From a virus, in the IMG/VR virus record IMGVR_UViG_3300030106_001896, positions 1-40,868 of that record: a stretch of DNA of 40,868 bases; one strand, given 5' to 3'. The translations under genes and the position numbers were made by a program. Shown here piece by piece: positions 13,801 to 22,688 of the stretch (the first letter of the stretch is position 1; every line of letters starts with the position of its first letter). A model generated the notes under the pieces. That model did not search any database, was not told the DNA's origin, and saw only the letters and a program-made list of their open reading frames with translations.

Positions 13801-14325
13801 ATGGGTAGACGTAGAGATTTAGGTAACTATGCAGGTAAAGTATTGCAAGTAGTAAGAGGTGGGTTAGCCACTAAGTTTGCTTCATCAGCAACAGCTACAT
13901 ATGTAGATATAACAGGTCTTACAGCTAGCATTACTCCAACATCAGCAGATAGCAAAGTTCTTGTTCATGTAACTATATGGACAGGAGGTGCTAATGATGC
14001 TTACCCTATGTACAGATTATTAAGAGGTAGTACAGAAATAGGAAGTGGTACTAGTAACAGTGGCAGTAACAATGTTAATGTTCTTGCAGGTGGATTTTTT
14101 GGAGCAGGTGGTGCTCACATTCAATACACACAAAAATGTTTGAATAGACATTTCTTAGATTCACCAAGTTCTGCATCTGAAGTAACATACAAGATACAAG
14201 GTAAAAATGCCTATACAGGTGGTAGTGCAGGAATAGTTTATGTTAACAGAGCTGAGAATGATGGAGACAATTTGTTTGCAGGTTGTACACACAGCGAGTT
14301 AGTTTTAATGGAGGTAGCAGCTTAG
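13801..14325 (+). CDS. Tail fibre domain paralogue 2 (174 aa)
   Basis: Almost the whole protein is the domain that ends the 347-aa fibre: AGKVLQVVRGG near the start, YVDITGLTASITPTSADSKV, then FLDSPSSASEVTYKIQ and a final VLMEV. The three copies (12461, 13801 and 14325) share the LDSPxxxSExTYK and final xxxMEV or VQEV patterns. It likely forms an interchangeable trimeric tip or separate fibre. The start has only weak ribosome-site sequence (AAAGGGG further up). Confidence 0.7.
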   Translation: MGRRRDLGNYAGKVLQVVRGGLATKFASSATATYVDITGLTASITPTSADSKVLVHVTIWTGGANDAYPMYRLLRGSTEIGSGTSNSGSNNVNVLAGGFFGAGGAHIQYTQKCLNRHFLDSPSSASEVTYKIQGKNAYTGGSAGIVYVNRAENDGDNLFAGCTHSELVLMEVAA

Positions 14326-14828
14326 TGAGTAAAGCAAGAGAATTAGGAACATACGCAGGCAAAATATTACAAGTTCAATCAACTATTAAGACTGATACCT
14401 TTAGCACAACGTCTGGTTCAGTAACTGATATAACAGGCTTGAGTGTAGCTATTACACCAGCATCAACTTCTAATAAAGTTCTTGTAATAGCTAGAGTAAA
14501 TATTGGTTTAAATAGAACAGCACCATATTTATACCCACTATTTTTGTATAGAGATTCTACATCTATAGGTCCACATGATGCAGCTAGTAATAGAACAAGA
14601 GCACATTCTGGTGGACAATGGCCGTGTGCTGCAACTGACCCAACAGTAGATTACGTATTAGAATTTTTGGATAGTCCAAGTTCTACCAGTTCTCTTACAT
14701 ACAAAGTTGCTATGTTTTCAGAAAGTAGTGGCACAGCATATGTTAATAGAGGTACAGAAAATGATGGAGATAGTGCTATAACAGGTAGATTTACATCAGT
14801 TATTACAGTACAGGAGGTTGCAGGGTAA
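14325..14828 (+). CDS. Tail fibre domain paralogue 3, GTG start (167 aa)
   Basis: This is the third copy of the fibre domain: AGKILQVQSTIKTDTFST, VTDITGLSVAITPASTSNKV, FLDSPSSTSSLTYKV, VITVQEV. The DNA is diverged from the other copies, so the duplications are not recent. I start it at a GTG at 14325 that shares one base with the previous stop and has GGAGG upstream; a longer frame from a TTG at 14283 would overlap the previous domain and breaks the alignment among paralogues. Confidence 0.7.
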   Translation: MSKARELGTYAGKILQVQSTIKTDTFSTTSGSVTDITGLSVAITPASTSNKVLVIARVNIGLNRTAPYLYPLFLYRDSTSIGPHDAASNRTRAHSGGQWPCAATDPTVDYVLEFLDSPSSTSSLTYKVAMFSESSGTAYVNRGTENDGDSAITGRFTSVITVQEVAG

Positions 14829-15148
14829 TGCCAGTAACAAGTATAGCAACAGGAACAGTGACCACAGATGGCACAGAGCAGACCGTAGGTTCTGCACAAA
14901 CAGGAGATTTCTTTTTCTCTGGTTACATAGATTTATCAAACAACGCAGCTGGAGATACAGTTGTAATAAAAATAAAAGTAAGGGTAGATAGTAGTGATAT
15001 TATATGTATACAAGATACATTTACTGGTGCACAAGCTGAACCATTATATTACTTTCCACCACTACCTAGTACAGAAAATTTTGTAGTAACAATACAAAAA
15101 ACAGGTGGAACAAATAGAGCATATAAATTTAGGATATTTTCAGCGTAG
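14828..15148 (+). CDS. Small beta-rich tail-region protein (106 aa)
   Basis: The protein is almost all beta-like (GTVTTDGTEQTVGSAQTGDF, VVIKIKVRVDSSD, FVVTIQKTGGTN) and lacks charge clusters. It overlaps the preceding gene by one base and ends right at the next start. Comparable small proteins next to phage fibres are structural. No defined family is claimed. Confidence 0.65.
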   Translation: MPVTSIATGTVTTDGTEQTVGSAQTGDFFFSGYIDLSNNAAGDTVVIKIKVRVDSSDIICIQDTFTGAQAEPLYYFPPLPSTENFVVTIQKTGGTNRAYKFRIFSA

Positions 15149-15778
15149 ATGGCATTAGGTAGTTTTTCAGGATTTAGACTTTATCAAGCTTCAATAAGTG
15201 CAGCAGCTCCTGTATTAGAAGTTGAGCCTGATTCTGTTACAACAACTAACGCCTTTGGTACACCAGTTGTAACAATGCAAGCTAGCAATACAGGTCTAGC
15301 TGATGGGTTTGCATTTGGTACTACGGTAGTCAAGTTAGAAGTTAATACACTAACTGGATTTGAAGATACATTTGTATTTGGCACAAGTATTGCTAAGTTA
15401 CAAGCTAGTAACACAGGTATATCAGACGGTTTTGTTTTTGGTACACCAATAGGAAAGTTACAAGCAAGTAACACAGGATTGTCTGACCCGTTTGCTTTTG
15501 GTACGACTATAGCAAAACTAGAAGCTGGTACTACTGGTATCTCAGACAGTTTTGTATTTGGAACATTAGGCTCTAAGATGAATGTAACACTTAGTGGCTT
15601 TGCAGAAACAGACGCTGTAGGTAATGCGTTAGTAGTATTTAAAGACTGGTCAGTAGTAGTTGCACCTACAAGCACAGACTTTAGCGAAGTAACAGCTGCA
15701 AGTAGTACAGACTTTAGTCAGGTAACTGCAGCAAGTAGCACAGATTTTACTGAGGTAGAAAACGAAGGTAGTTTATGA
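15149..15778 (+). CDS. Repeat-containing tail fibre-like protein (209 aa)
   Basis: After about 30 residues the protein is a series of about seven 20-residue repeats with consensus [IL]SDxFVFGTxIxKLQASNTG (about residues 32-165). The C-terminus has three short repeats of the type STDFSEVTAAS (about 174-205). No transmembrane or catalytic features are seen. Such repeats fit an extended fibre stalk. It overlaps the next gene by 4 bases. Repeat number could vary between related phages by slippage. Confidence 0.7.
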   Translation: MALGSFSGFRLYQASISAAAPVLEVEPDSVTTTNAFGTPVVTMQASNTGLADGFAFGTTVVKLEVNTLTGFEDTFVFGTSIAKLQASNTGISDGFVFGTPIGKLQASNTGLSDPFAFGTTIAKLEAGTTGISDSFVFGTLGSKMNVTLSGFAETDAVGNALVVFKDWSVVVAPTSTDFSEVTAASSTDFSQVTAASSTDFTEVENEGSL

Positions 15779-17220
15779 AGAGGTTTATAAAAGATTTATC
15801 AGGTGGCTTAAATTTATCTAGACCACCCCATTTAATACAAGATAATCAATTATCTGTTGCAACTGATTGTGTTTATAGGTCAGGCAAATGGCAGAAACGT
15901 GATGGCTTTGCAAACTTAACTGCAACAACAGATACTGCAAAAGTATTAGAGATAACTGACCAAATAAGAAATGATGGCACAGTAAGAAGATTTCATGCTA
16001 CAACAAATAATATATATGAATGGAACGGTAGCAGTTACACAGCTAGATTATCTGCAGGTAGTAACAGACTATCAACAGAAAAATTATTCTTTACAGAAAT
16101 AAACAATGAGATATATGTAGCAGATGGTAAAAATAGTATAGCTAAATCTAGCACAGGAGCATTTAGCAATGTATCTTGGGATACAAGTAGCTCTGGTAGA
16201 AACGTAACAACTGCACATATTATAATAGCATTTAATTCTAGATTATTATTATTTAATACAACAGATGGTACAGATGGAGAAGTTCCTTTTAGAATGTTGT
16301 ACACAGATGTATTAGATTTTGATAGAGTAGCTAATACAAATTTCCTAGACTTAGATTATTCTGGTAGTCCAATAGTTGCAGCAAAAAGATTAGGTCAAAA
16401 CTTTATAGCAGTATATAAATCAGACTCTATTGTAACATTACAAGACCAAGGTAGCCCATTGTTTTTTGTACCTAAAGCTAGACAGACTATAGGTATCATA
16501 GGACCAAAGGCTGTAACAGATATACCTAATGGACATTTGTTTGTTAGTAATGATGGCATCTATGTATTTAACGGTGGAGCAGTAGAACCTGTAGCAGACA
16601 GAACGGTAGTCAATGAATTATTTAGTAATTTAAATTATACATACAAAGACAATATATATTGTTGGACAGATTTTAAAAATAGAGAAGTAGTAATACATTA
16701 TCCTACGGGTAGTAATGAAGAACCTGATAAATGCATTGTATGGAATTATCAATCTAATGTGTGGAGTCAATGGAACTTTGCTGCATACTCAGGATTTTAT
16801 AGATATAGAAGTGTATCAGCACCAGAAGTTTATTTTGGTTCTGGCTCAGGAATAGTAAAACAAAGAGATACATCAGGAACAGATGGTAGTTCTGCAATAG
16901 CTAGTACATTATCAACAAAAGCATTTCATAGTATATTTGATGGACAAGTTCTTGGAGCAAGTGCTGAAGGAGCTACAGATTATGTACAAGTATTAAGAGT
17001 ACAAACAGATGCTACTCCAACAAGTACAACAATATCTGTAGGAACTGCAGACTTAGGTACAGACACACCTAGCTTTACAGACCAGACTATAACAGATGAA
17101 GATGGTAAAGCACCAAGAGCAGACTTTAATAATTATGGTAGATACATAACAATCAAGGCTACAAACTTTACAAGTTTGTCTGAGTTTGTAGTAGATTTAG
17201 AATCTGGAGGAGATAGTTAA
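15775..17220 (+). CDS. Tail nozzle / DNA stabilisation protein, P22 gp10-like (481 aa)
   Basis: The opening SGGLNLSRPPHLIQDNQLSVATDCVYRSGKWQKRDGF is a signature of the P22 gp10-type stabilisation proteins, and the body has repeating beta strands with aromatic residues (EWNGSSYTARL, FVSNDGIYVFNGGAVEPV, CIVWNYQSNVWSQWNF) as expected of a beta-propeller nozzle. It would close the portal channel and form the tail tube. It is flanked by fibre genes, and overlaps the next start by one base. Confidence 0.8.
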   Translation: MKRFIKDLSGGLNLSRPPHLIQDNQLSVATDCVYRSGKWQKRDGFANLTATTDTAKVLEITDQIRNDGTVRRFHATTNNIYEWNGSSYTARLSAGSNRLSTEKLFFTEINNEIYVADGKNSIAKSSTGAFSNVSWDTSSSGRNVTTAHIIIAFNSRLLLFNTTDGTDGEVPFRMLYTDVLDFDRVANTNFLDLDYSGSPIVAAKRLGQNFIAVYKSDSIVTLQDQGSPLFFVPKARQTIGIIGPKAVTDIPNGHLFVSNDGIYVFNGGAVEPVADRTVVNELFSNLNYTYKDNIYCWTDFKNREVVIHYPTGSNEEPDKCIVWNYQSNVWSQWNFAAYSGFYRYRSVSAPEVYFGSGSGIVKQRDTSGTDGSSAIASTLSTKAFHSIFDGQVLGASAEGATDYVQVLRVQTDATPTSTTISVGTADLGTDTPSFTDQTITDEDGKAPRADFNNYGRYITIKATNFTSLSEFVVDLESGGDS

Positions 17221-18476
17221 TGGGACTTAATAACTATACTTTTGATGACATAACTATACCTCAACCACCTGTTCAAGTAGATACAGAGTTAATAGATTAT
17301 GTTAATAATAAGTTACCTCAGTTTTTAAACTCACAGTATCTTGCATTACTAGATTTAGTATCAGCTATACAGAAAGCATTTCTAATAGATAGTAGTCAGA
17401 TAGTATCACTAGATGCTGATAAAATAACAAACAATACACAGTTTACACAAAGTGTATTTATAGGAGCAGAAAGTAAAATTAAACTAGATGGATTAAATAA
17501 TCAAATAACTATAGATGATGCTCAAAGCTCACCAGTTACAAGAGTTATACTTGGTAAATTAAGTGCTACAAGTAATGACTATGGTATAAAAGTTATAGAT
17601 GCTTCTGGTGCTGTAAAGTTTCAATCAGGTAGCACTACTGTAATGGATGGTGGGATTATAACTGCTAATACTATTACAGCTACTCAGATAAATGCAGATA
17701 CAATTACAGCTACAGAAATAGCAGCTAATACTATAACTTCAACAGAACTTGCAGCAGACAGTGTAACAGCTACAGAAATAGATGTAGCTAATTTGTCAGC
17801 TGTATCAGCTGACTTAGGAACTGTAACAGCAGGTACGATAACAGGTGGTACTATTCGTACTTCATCTAGTAATCCTAAATTACAATTAGATAGTAATGGT
17901 TTATATGCTTATAAGGCAGATGGAACTAACACAGCTTTTATTGGAAATGATGGACAGTTTAGATTTGGGACAGATGCTGGAGACAAAGTAGTATGGAATA
18001 ATACAAGCTTAGCTGTAACTGGAGATATTATTGCTACAGGTAATATACAAGATGGAGCCATTACAAATCCTATAATTACTACAGCTTCATCAAGTGATTC
18101 ATCTGATACAGATTTAACAGTATCAACAAAAGGTGGAAATATTATAGGTACAATATCCATAGTAGCTGTAGTAAGAGGTAGTGGTACTGTAGGTCAAGGC
18201 ACTGCTAATTTACAAGTAACAATAGATGGTAATACATTTAAGAATACATGTAGTTTTTATGCAACATCTGGTGGTGGTTCTGTAGTTACAGCACAGAATC
18301 AATCTGGTAATACAGTAACAGGAACATTCTTAGACGGAGACCCTGCAGGTAGTATTACAAGTGCAGCAAATACAACGTATACAGTATCTGTAAGTATACA
18401 AGATAATAACAGTGGTATTACAGCAGCTATACAAAGCTACACAATATCACTAGTAACATTGGAGACGTTTAAATGA
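17220..18476 (+). CDS. Central tail fibre/needle-like protein (418 aa)
   Basis: An N-terminal helical part (about 1-60) is followed by a Thr/Ala-rich repeat section (about 140-200: NTITATQINADTITATEI and similar), typical of trimeric beta-helical or coiled phage fibres, and then a beta-rich C-terminal domain with LQLDSNGLYAYKADGTNTAF and NGNDGQF-like motifs that I associate with DUF1983-type or central fibre tips. Function as a fibre is inferred. Starts TAATG, coupled to the nozzle gene. Confidence 0.7.
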   Translation: MGLNNYTFDDITIPQPPVQVDTELIDYVNNKLPQFLNSQYLALLDLVSAIQKAFLIDSSQIVSLDADKITNNTQFTQSVFIGAESKIKLDGLNNQITIDDAQSSPVTRVILGKLSATSNDYGIKVIDASGAVKFQSGSTTVMDGGIITANTITATQINADTITATEIAANTITSTELAADSVTATEIDVANLSAVSADLGTVTAGTITGGTIRTSSSNPKLQLDSNGLYAYKADGTNTAFIGNDGQFRFGTDAGDKVVWNNTSLAVTGDIIATGNIQDGAITNPIITTASSSDSSDTDLTVSTKGGNIIGTISIVAVVRGSGTVGQGTANLQVTIDGNTFKNTCSFYATSGGGSVVTAQNQSGNTVTGTFLDGDPAGSITSAANTTYTVSVSIQDNNSGITAAIQSYTISLVTLETFK

Positions 18477-18649
18477 ACAAGTGTGAATGTAAAAATAAAA
18501 AGAAACTAGAAGAAAAGTTAGCAGACTTAGAAGTTCGTTATGAACAATCTAAAGCTGCAACAGCATATTTACAAGGACAGCTAATTCTTATCAAAGAATT
18601 AATAGAATGTCTTTGTAAAGAAGGTGAGTGTGAATGCAAAGCTGGATAA
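18473..18649 (+). CDS. Small Cys-flanked coiled-coil protein (58 aa)
   Basis: This short frame overlaps both neighbours (ATGA at its start; 16 bases at its end). A central heptad-like helix (about residues 10-44) is bracketed by CEC at 4-6 and CLC...CEC at 46-55. The six Cys could bind a metal or form disulfides in a helical hairpin. No family is recognised. Confidence 0.6.
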   Translation: MNKCECKNKKKLEEKLADLEVRYEQSKAATAYLQGQLILIKELIECLCKEGECECKAG

Positions 18650-18996
18650 AAGAATATACCAAAGAAGCTAGTCCTTGTTTAGATATTACACCTTTTGTAG
18701 AACAAAATTCTACAACTGAAAATATCTGGTTAGGTACTCAGCACGTAGGTATATTTGTATATACAGTAAATCAAGATATATGTACTATTCATATTATGTG
18801 GATAAAGCAAAAGCATAGACACAAATTTAGACAAGCTGCTAAGTACATAGCAGAGTTTGTAAAAAGAGCAGGATATAAAAGAGTAGAATTAGTTACTGAT
18901 TTAAGAGTTTGTCAATTAGTAGAAAGATACTTAAAATTAAAACCTGTACAAAAAATATATTTAGAAGAAATAGATAGAATATTGGAGGTTCTATAA
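18634..18996 (+). CDS. GNAT-fold-like small protein (120 aa)
   Basis: The sequence VYTVNQDICTIHIMWIKQKHRHKFRQAAKYIAEFVKRAGYKRVELVTD resembles the beta-4/helix-3 core of GNAT acetyltransferases, but the cofactor-binding Q/RxxGxG/A loop is degenerate (IKQKHRHKF). Similar small GNAT-like proteins occur beside internal virion genes of podoviruses. Whether it acetylates anything is doubtful. It overlaps both flanking genes. Confidence 0.6.
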   Translation: MQSWIKEYTKEASPCLDITPFVEQNSTTENIWLGTQHVGIFVYTVNQDICTIHIMWIKQKHRHKFRQAAKYIAEFVKRAGYKRVELVTDLRVCQLVERYLKLKPVQKIYLEEIDRILEVL

Positions 18997-20267
18997 TGGG
19001 ATTTAGTAGTAGTAAATCAAAATCAAAACAAGTATCTGGACCAAGTCCAACACAAACTAAAGCAGCAAATATTTTGCTGGAGGCTATAGTACCGGGTAGT
19101 TCAGGAATAGGTGGATATGTCCAACAAGGACAGCAACCTTCTCAACAAATGCAAACACAAACAAGTTTACCTTATGAAGGAGAGGGAAGTGTTCCATCAA
19201 GAATGATACAACCTGCTACTCCTGATGGAAGTAGAGTAGGTTATGGGTATGAGCAAGGTATGAAAGAATCTCAAGCAAATTTAGGAGATAGAACTTTTAG
19301 TGATGTAATAGGTAAAGGGGTGGTTAGGTCTCCAAATCAACTAACTCCTCAAGAAGCAGGACGAGTATCAGATACATTGCTACCTTCAATGACAGATATG
19401 AGATTTAAAACTATGGGAGAACAAATGGAGTTGGGTAGAGGAACAGATGAAGAAAGACAAATCATAGCTCAACAAGAAGCTATGGCAGCTGACCCTATTA
19501 AGTTTGCTCAAGAAGTGCAAGATAACATTGTACAAAAAGTGTATGCAGGTCAAGCACTAGAATTACCTACTACACCTGAAATTACTGATTACATATCTGA
19601 TGTGTACAATAAATTACCAGAGTCTTTAAAAGGTTTAGTAGATGATGTGGTAACTAAAGGAACTAATGCAAATATAGATACTAGTATTACAGCTGCATCA
19701 GAAAAGTTATTAGCTCAAGCTCAACAAACTGGAGACAAGCTAATGAAAGATACTCTTGGAAGATTTTCAGCAGCAGGAGCTGCTACTAGTGGTGCTGCAA
19801 TAGCAGCAGCTAGTCAGATTACATCTGAGATAGCTGTTAATTTTGGAGCTGAGTTAGTTAACTTTACTCAGACTGCTATGCAACAAGCTCAACAAGATAG
19901 ACAAATAGCTTTACAAGCTTTAAATCAAATAACTACTACAGCAGACAGAGCTAGAGCTCAAGATTTACAAGCTGATATAATTAATTTAGAAACATTAAAT
20001 ACAACACTTGGAGCTCAGTTAAACAGTTATGTACAATTAACACAAAGTTTTTTACAAAACTCTCAGTTCTATACAGACATAATTGCAAATCAATTTAATG
20101 CTATGAGCTCTACAGATGTAGAAAATTTTAGAATGGTATATGAAGTATTAGTAAGTCTAGCAACTGGAGGACCAGGTAGTAGCTACGGTAAGTCTACATC
20201 TAAAAGTTTTGGATTAGACTTTGGTGGTTTAATATCTGGTAACTTAGATGCACTAATAAATGACTAG
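18996..20267 (+). CDS. Internal virion protein 1, Gln/Ala-rich helical (423 aa)
   Basis: The opening MGFSSSKSKSKQVSGPSPTQ is the kind of Ser/Lys-rich N-terminus seen on small internal core proteins of podoviruses. From about 225 to 380 the protein is a long helix-rich Ala/Gln region (AAGAATSGAAIAAASQITSE, then TAMQQAQQDRQIALQALNQI), suited to forming a tube across the envelope. It ends Gly/Ser-rich. Ejection with the DNA is inferred from position and composition. Confidence 0.6.
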   Translation: MGFSSSKSKSKQVSGPSPTQTKAANILLEAIVPGSSGIGGYVQQGQQPSQQMQTQTSLPYEGEGSVPSRMIQPATPDGSRVGYGYEQGMKESQANLGDRTFSDVIGKGVVRSPNQLTPQEAGRVSDTLLPSMTDMRFKTMGEQMELGRGTDEERQIIAQQEAMAADPIKFAQEVQDNIVQKVYAGQALELPTTPEITDYISDVYNKLPESLKGLVDDVVTKGTNANIDTSITAASEKLLAQAQQTGDKLMKDTLGRFSAAGAATSGAAIAAASQITSEIAVNFGAELVNFTQTAMQQAQQDRQIALQALNQITTTADRARAQDLQADIINLETLNTTLGAQLNSYVQLTQSFLQNSQFYTDIIANQFNAMSSTDVENFRMVYEVLVSLATGGPGSSYGKSTSKSFGLDFGGLISGNLDALIND

Positions 20268-20276
20268 GAGATAAAA

Positions 20277-22688
20277 ATGGCAAGACCAAGAATGGATATA
20301 AGAAAATTTGGAGACATACTTAGACCTGTAGTAGGTGGACAGAGTAATCAAGTTGAAATGTCTGATATGAATGTAGAAGCACCTCAAGCTGAAATTCCGT
20401 ATAGTAGAGCAGCTGCTGCTTTTAGTGGAACTAAAGCAGGTGATAGAATTGAAGCTGCTAACATGTCATCAGGTCAATTTGAGAGCAAAGCAACTACTGC
20501 TGATGACTATGCTTACAGAGATGCAAATACAGGAGAAGTTATTGATATATCTGGTTTGGTAGACAAAGATGATAATCCTTTAGAAGCTTACATTCCAAAT
20601 GCTACAGCTAGTGCTGACCAATTAAGAACTAACAATCAAGTAAAAGTTGTTAACCAGTATGGAGATGAATTAAACGCATACTATGTAGATGTTCAAGCTA
20701 AAGATGCAGAAACTGGGCAAACTATTAACTTACAGAAAAAAATGTATAGAAACGTAGATGAATTCTACGGAGATGAAAATGCATTAAAAGAAGCAGGATA
20801 CTCAACTTTAAAAAGAAACTACATGAAGTTTGGTTTTAATGAAAGAGATGCACAAAAACTAGTTGACCAAGCAAAACTTATGCAGAATGACAAAACTAAA
20901 ACTTTTAACAAAGGATTGTCTAACTTTCAAATAAAAAGACTACAAGCAGAAGCTTTAAATAAAGCTTTTGAATGGCAAGGAGAAAATGATAATCAAACAC
21001 TAAGATTAAAAACTTCAGACCCTGTAAGTGAATTAAAAAGATTAACAACTGAAGCTGATGAAAGATTAGGTAAGTTTACTTTTAAAGATAATAATGGTGT
21101 TACAAAAAATGGTATGGATTTCTTAAATCTAGAAGTTAGATATGGTACACATTTATTTGTACAGAATTTAAAAGATGTTCATTTAACTAATTTAACTGAA
21201 GGAAAAGTTTCTACTAAAATGGAAGAAGCAAAAGAACAGTTCCGTAAAAAAAATCCAGATAAAATAATAGAAGGTAACAAAGGTTTTGAAATACTTACAG
21301 GAGCTCTTACTACACAAGAAGATTCAGAAATGAAAAATAGTGCAGATGTTACTGGTATAACTTCTACTAAAAATAATGTTTTAGTGTTACATACTTTTAA
21401 CAAAGTTGATGCACAAGAAATAATTGATACAAAGAATGGTGAAGCTGCTACTAAATTACTTATAGATGCAGGTTTTATAGACCCTACTAGATTAGCATAT
21501 GACAATGAATCTGAAAAACAAGCTATTGATGCAGGCTCTATAGAATTATTAAAAACAATTAATGAAAGTGTAGACGAACTAAGAGAAGCAGTAGAAGTTA
21601 CTTTAGAACCAGGTCAATATAGTCAAGTGCTAGAAGAATATAACACATGGTACACTGCTAATTCAAGAATTTTAAGAGATGAAGAAAGAAAAGTAGATAA
21701 TATACTAGGTAATTTTAATGCAGAAAATTCTAATTATTTTAATAAATTAAATAGAATGGACCAACAAGGTAAATTTTTTAATGCAGATTATGATGATAGT
21801 TTTACTGGTAAAATATACAATAATCCTCAAGAGATGATAAACGAACTTGATAAAAAATACAGTACTAATCCTATTGAATATCTAGCCCAAGTAAAAAGTT
21901 TGCAAGATGCAGGGGTTATTACAACTGAAGCAGCTGCTATGTTGGGCACAAGAGCTAGGTATTTAGAAGTAAGACTAGGAGCTACTATACCTGAAATTAA
22001 AAAACTAAGAGATAGATTAGGATTAAAATCCAGAATAGAAGTACCTGAAGATGTAGAAGTTGAAAATCAAACTGGACTAAAATTTAAAGGACAAACTTAT
22101 GCTGTAAATACATCTTTCAATAAAGATACTGGTAAGTATGAACCATATGCACTTGCAGGTGAGGCTAATCCTAAGTTTGCTGATAGGCTTAATTTTGGTA
22201 TGAGTGCAAATAAAGTTTATGTAAATCATCAAGATGTACTAGATGATAAATTTCCTGGAGAAGCTAAACTAAAATTTGCTGAAATAATTATAAACAGAGC
22301 TAATGGTAATGAAGATGACATAGCTTTTATTAAGAAAAATTTTAATTTAGATGATGAACAATATAACTCTTTAGGACTTAAAGACATGACACCTGCAGAA
22401 CTTGTAGAGATTCTAGATGAAGCTAGAGATAATGTAAACAATACTAAATCATTGGGCAAAACTGTTCAAAAAGGTATTACAAGCTTAGTAGAAGAAGCTA
22501 AAGAAACTATTAAAGACCCTACTGGACTTAGAAGAGCTTTTCGTGCAGGTAGAGATGTTATTAAAAAAGGACTAGAAGAAAGAGCAAGAGTTAAAGAAGA
22601 AACAGGTAAACCACCTACACTTCCAAGAACACAACCCGGTGGTGGTATAGATTACATGAGAGAATTATTTAAACGTAGGAGTAACTAA
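20277..22688 (+). CDS. Internal virion protein 2, large helical protein (803 aa)
   Basis: The protein is charged and largely helical throughout, with no signal peptide, no membrane segment and no hydrolase motif that I recognise. A basic start (MARPRMDIRKFGD) leads to an acidic and Asn-rich body; the C-terminus is basic and Pro-rich (KEETGKPPTLPRTQPGGG). It lies between internal protein 1 and the giant protein with minimal spacing, so it probably belongs to the same ejected core. AGGAG precedes the start (GGAGATAAAA). Confidence 0.65.
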   Translation: MARPRMDIRKFGDILRPVVGGQSNQVEMSDMNVEAPQAEIPYSRAAAAFSGTKAGDRIEAANMSSGQFESKATTADDYAYRDANTGEVIDISGLVDKDDNPLEAYIPNATASADQLRTNNQVKVVNQYGDELNAYYVDVQAKDAETGQTINLQKKMYRNVDEFYGDENALKEAGYSTLKRNYMKFGFNERDAQKLVDQAKLMQNDKTKTFNKGLSNFQIKRLQAEALNKAFEWQGENDNQTLRLKTSDPVSELKRLTTEADERLGKFTFKDNNGVTKNGMDFLNLEVRYGTHLFVQNLKDVHLTNLTEGKVSTKMEEAKEQFRKKNPDKIIEGNKGFEILTGALTTQEDSEMKNSADVTGITSTKNNVLVLHTFNKVDAQEIIDTKNGEAATKLLIDAGFIDPTRLAYDNESEKQAIDAGSIELLKTINESVDELREAVEVTLEPGQYSQVLEEYNTWYTANSRILRDEERKVDNILGNFNAENSNYFNKLNRMDQQGKFFNADYDDSFTGKIYNNPQEMINELDKKYSTNPIEYLAQVKSLQDAGVITTEAAAMLGTRARYLEVRLGATIPEIKKLRDRLGLKSRIEVPEDVEVENQTGLKFKGQTYAVNTSFNKDTGKYEPYALAGEANPKFADRLNFGMSANKVYVNHQDVLDDKFPGEAKLKFAEIIINRANGNEDDIAFIKKNFNLDDEQYNSLGLKDMTPAELVEILDEARDNVNNTKSLGKTVQKGITSLVEEAKETIKDPTGLRRAFRAGRDVIKKGLEERARVKEETGKPPTLPRTQPGGGIDYMRELFKRRSN

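Noticed and set aside
15184-15675. 163-residue minus-strand frame
   Set aside because: It is a shadow of the repeat-rich fibre gene; its repeats simply mirror the coding repeats.
15149-15778. Regular 60-base repeats considered as a CRISPR-like array
   Set aside because: The repeats are in frame, diverged, and have no constant repeat/variable spacer alternation; no cas genes except a lone Cas4-like phage nuclease.
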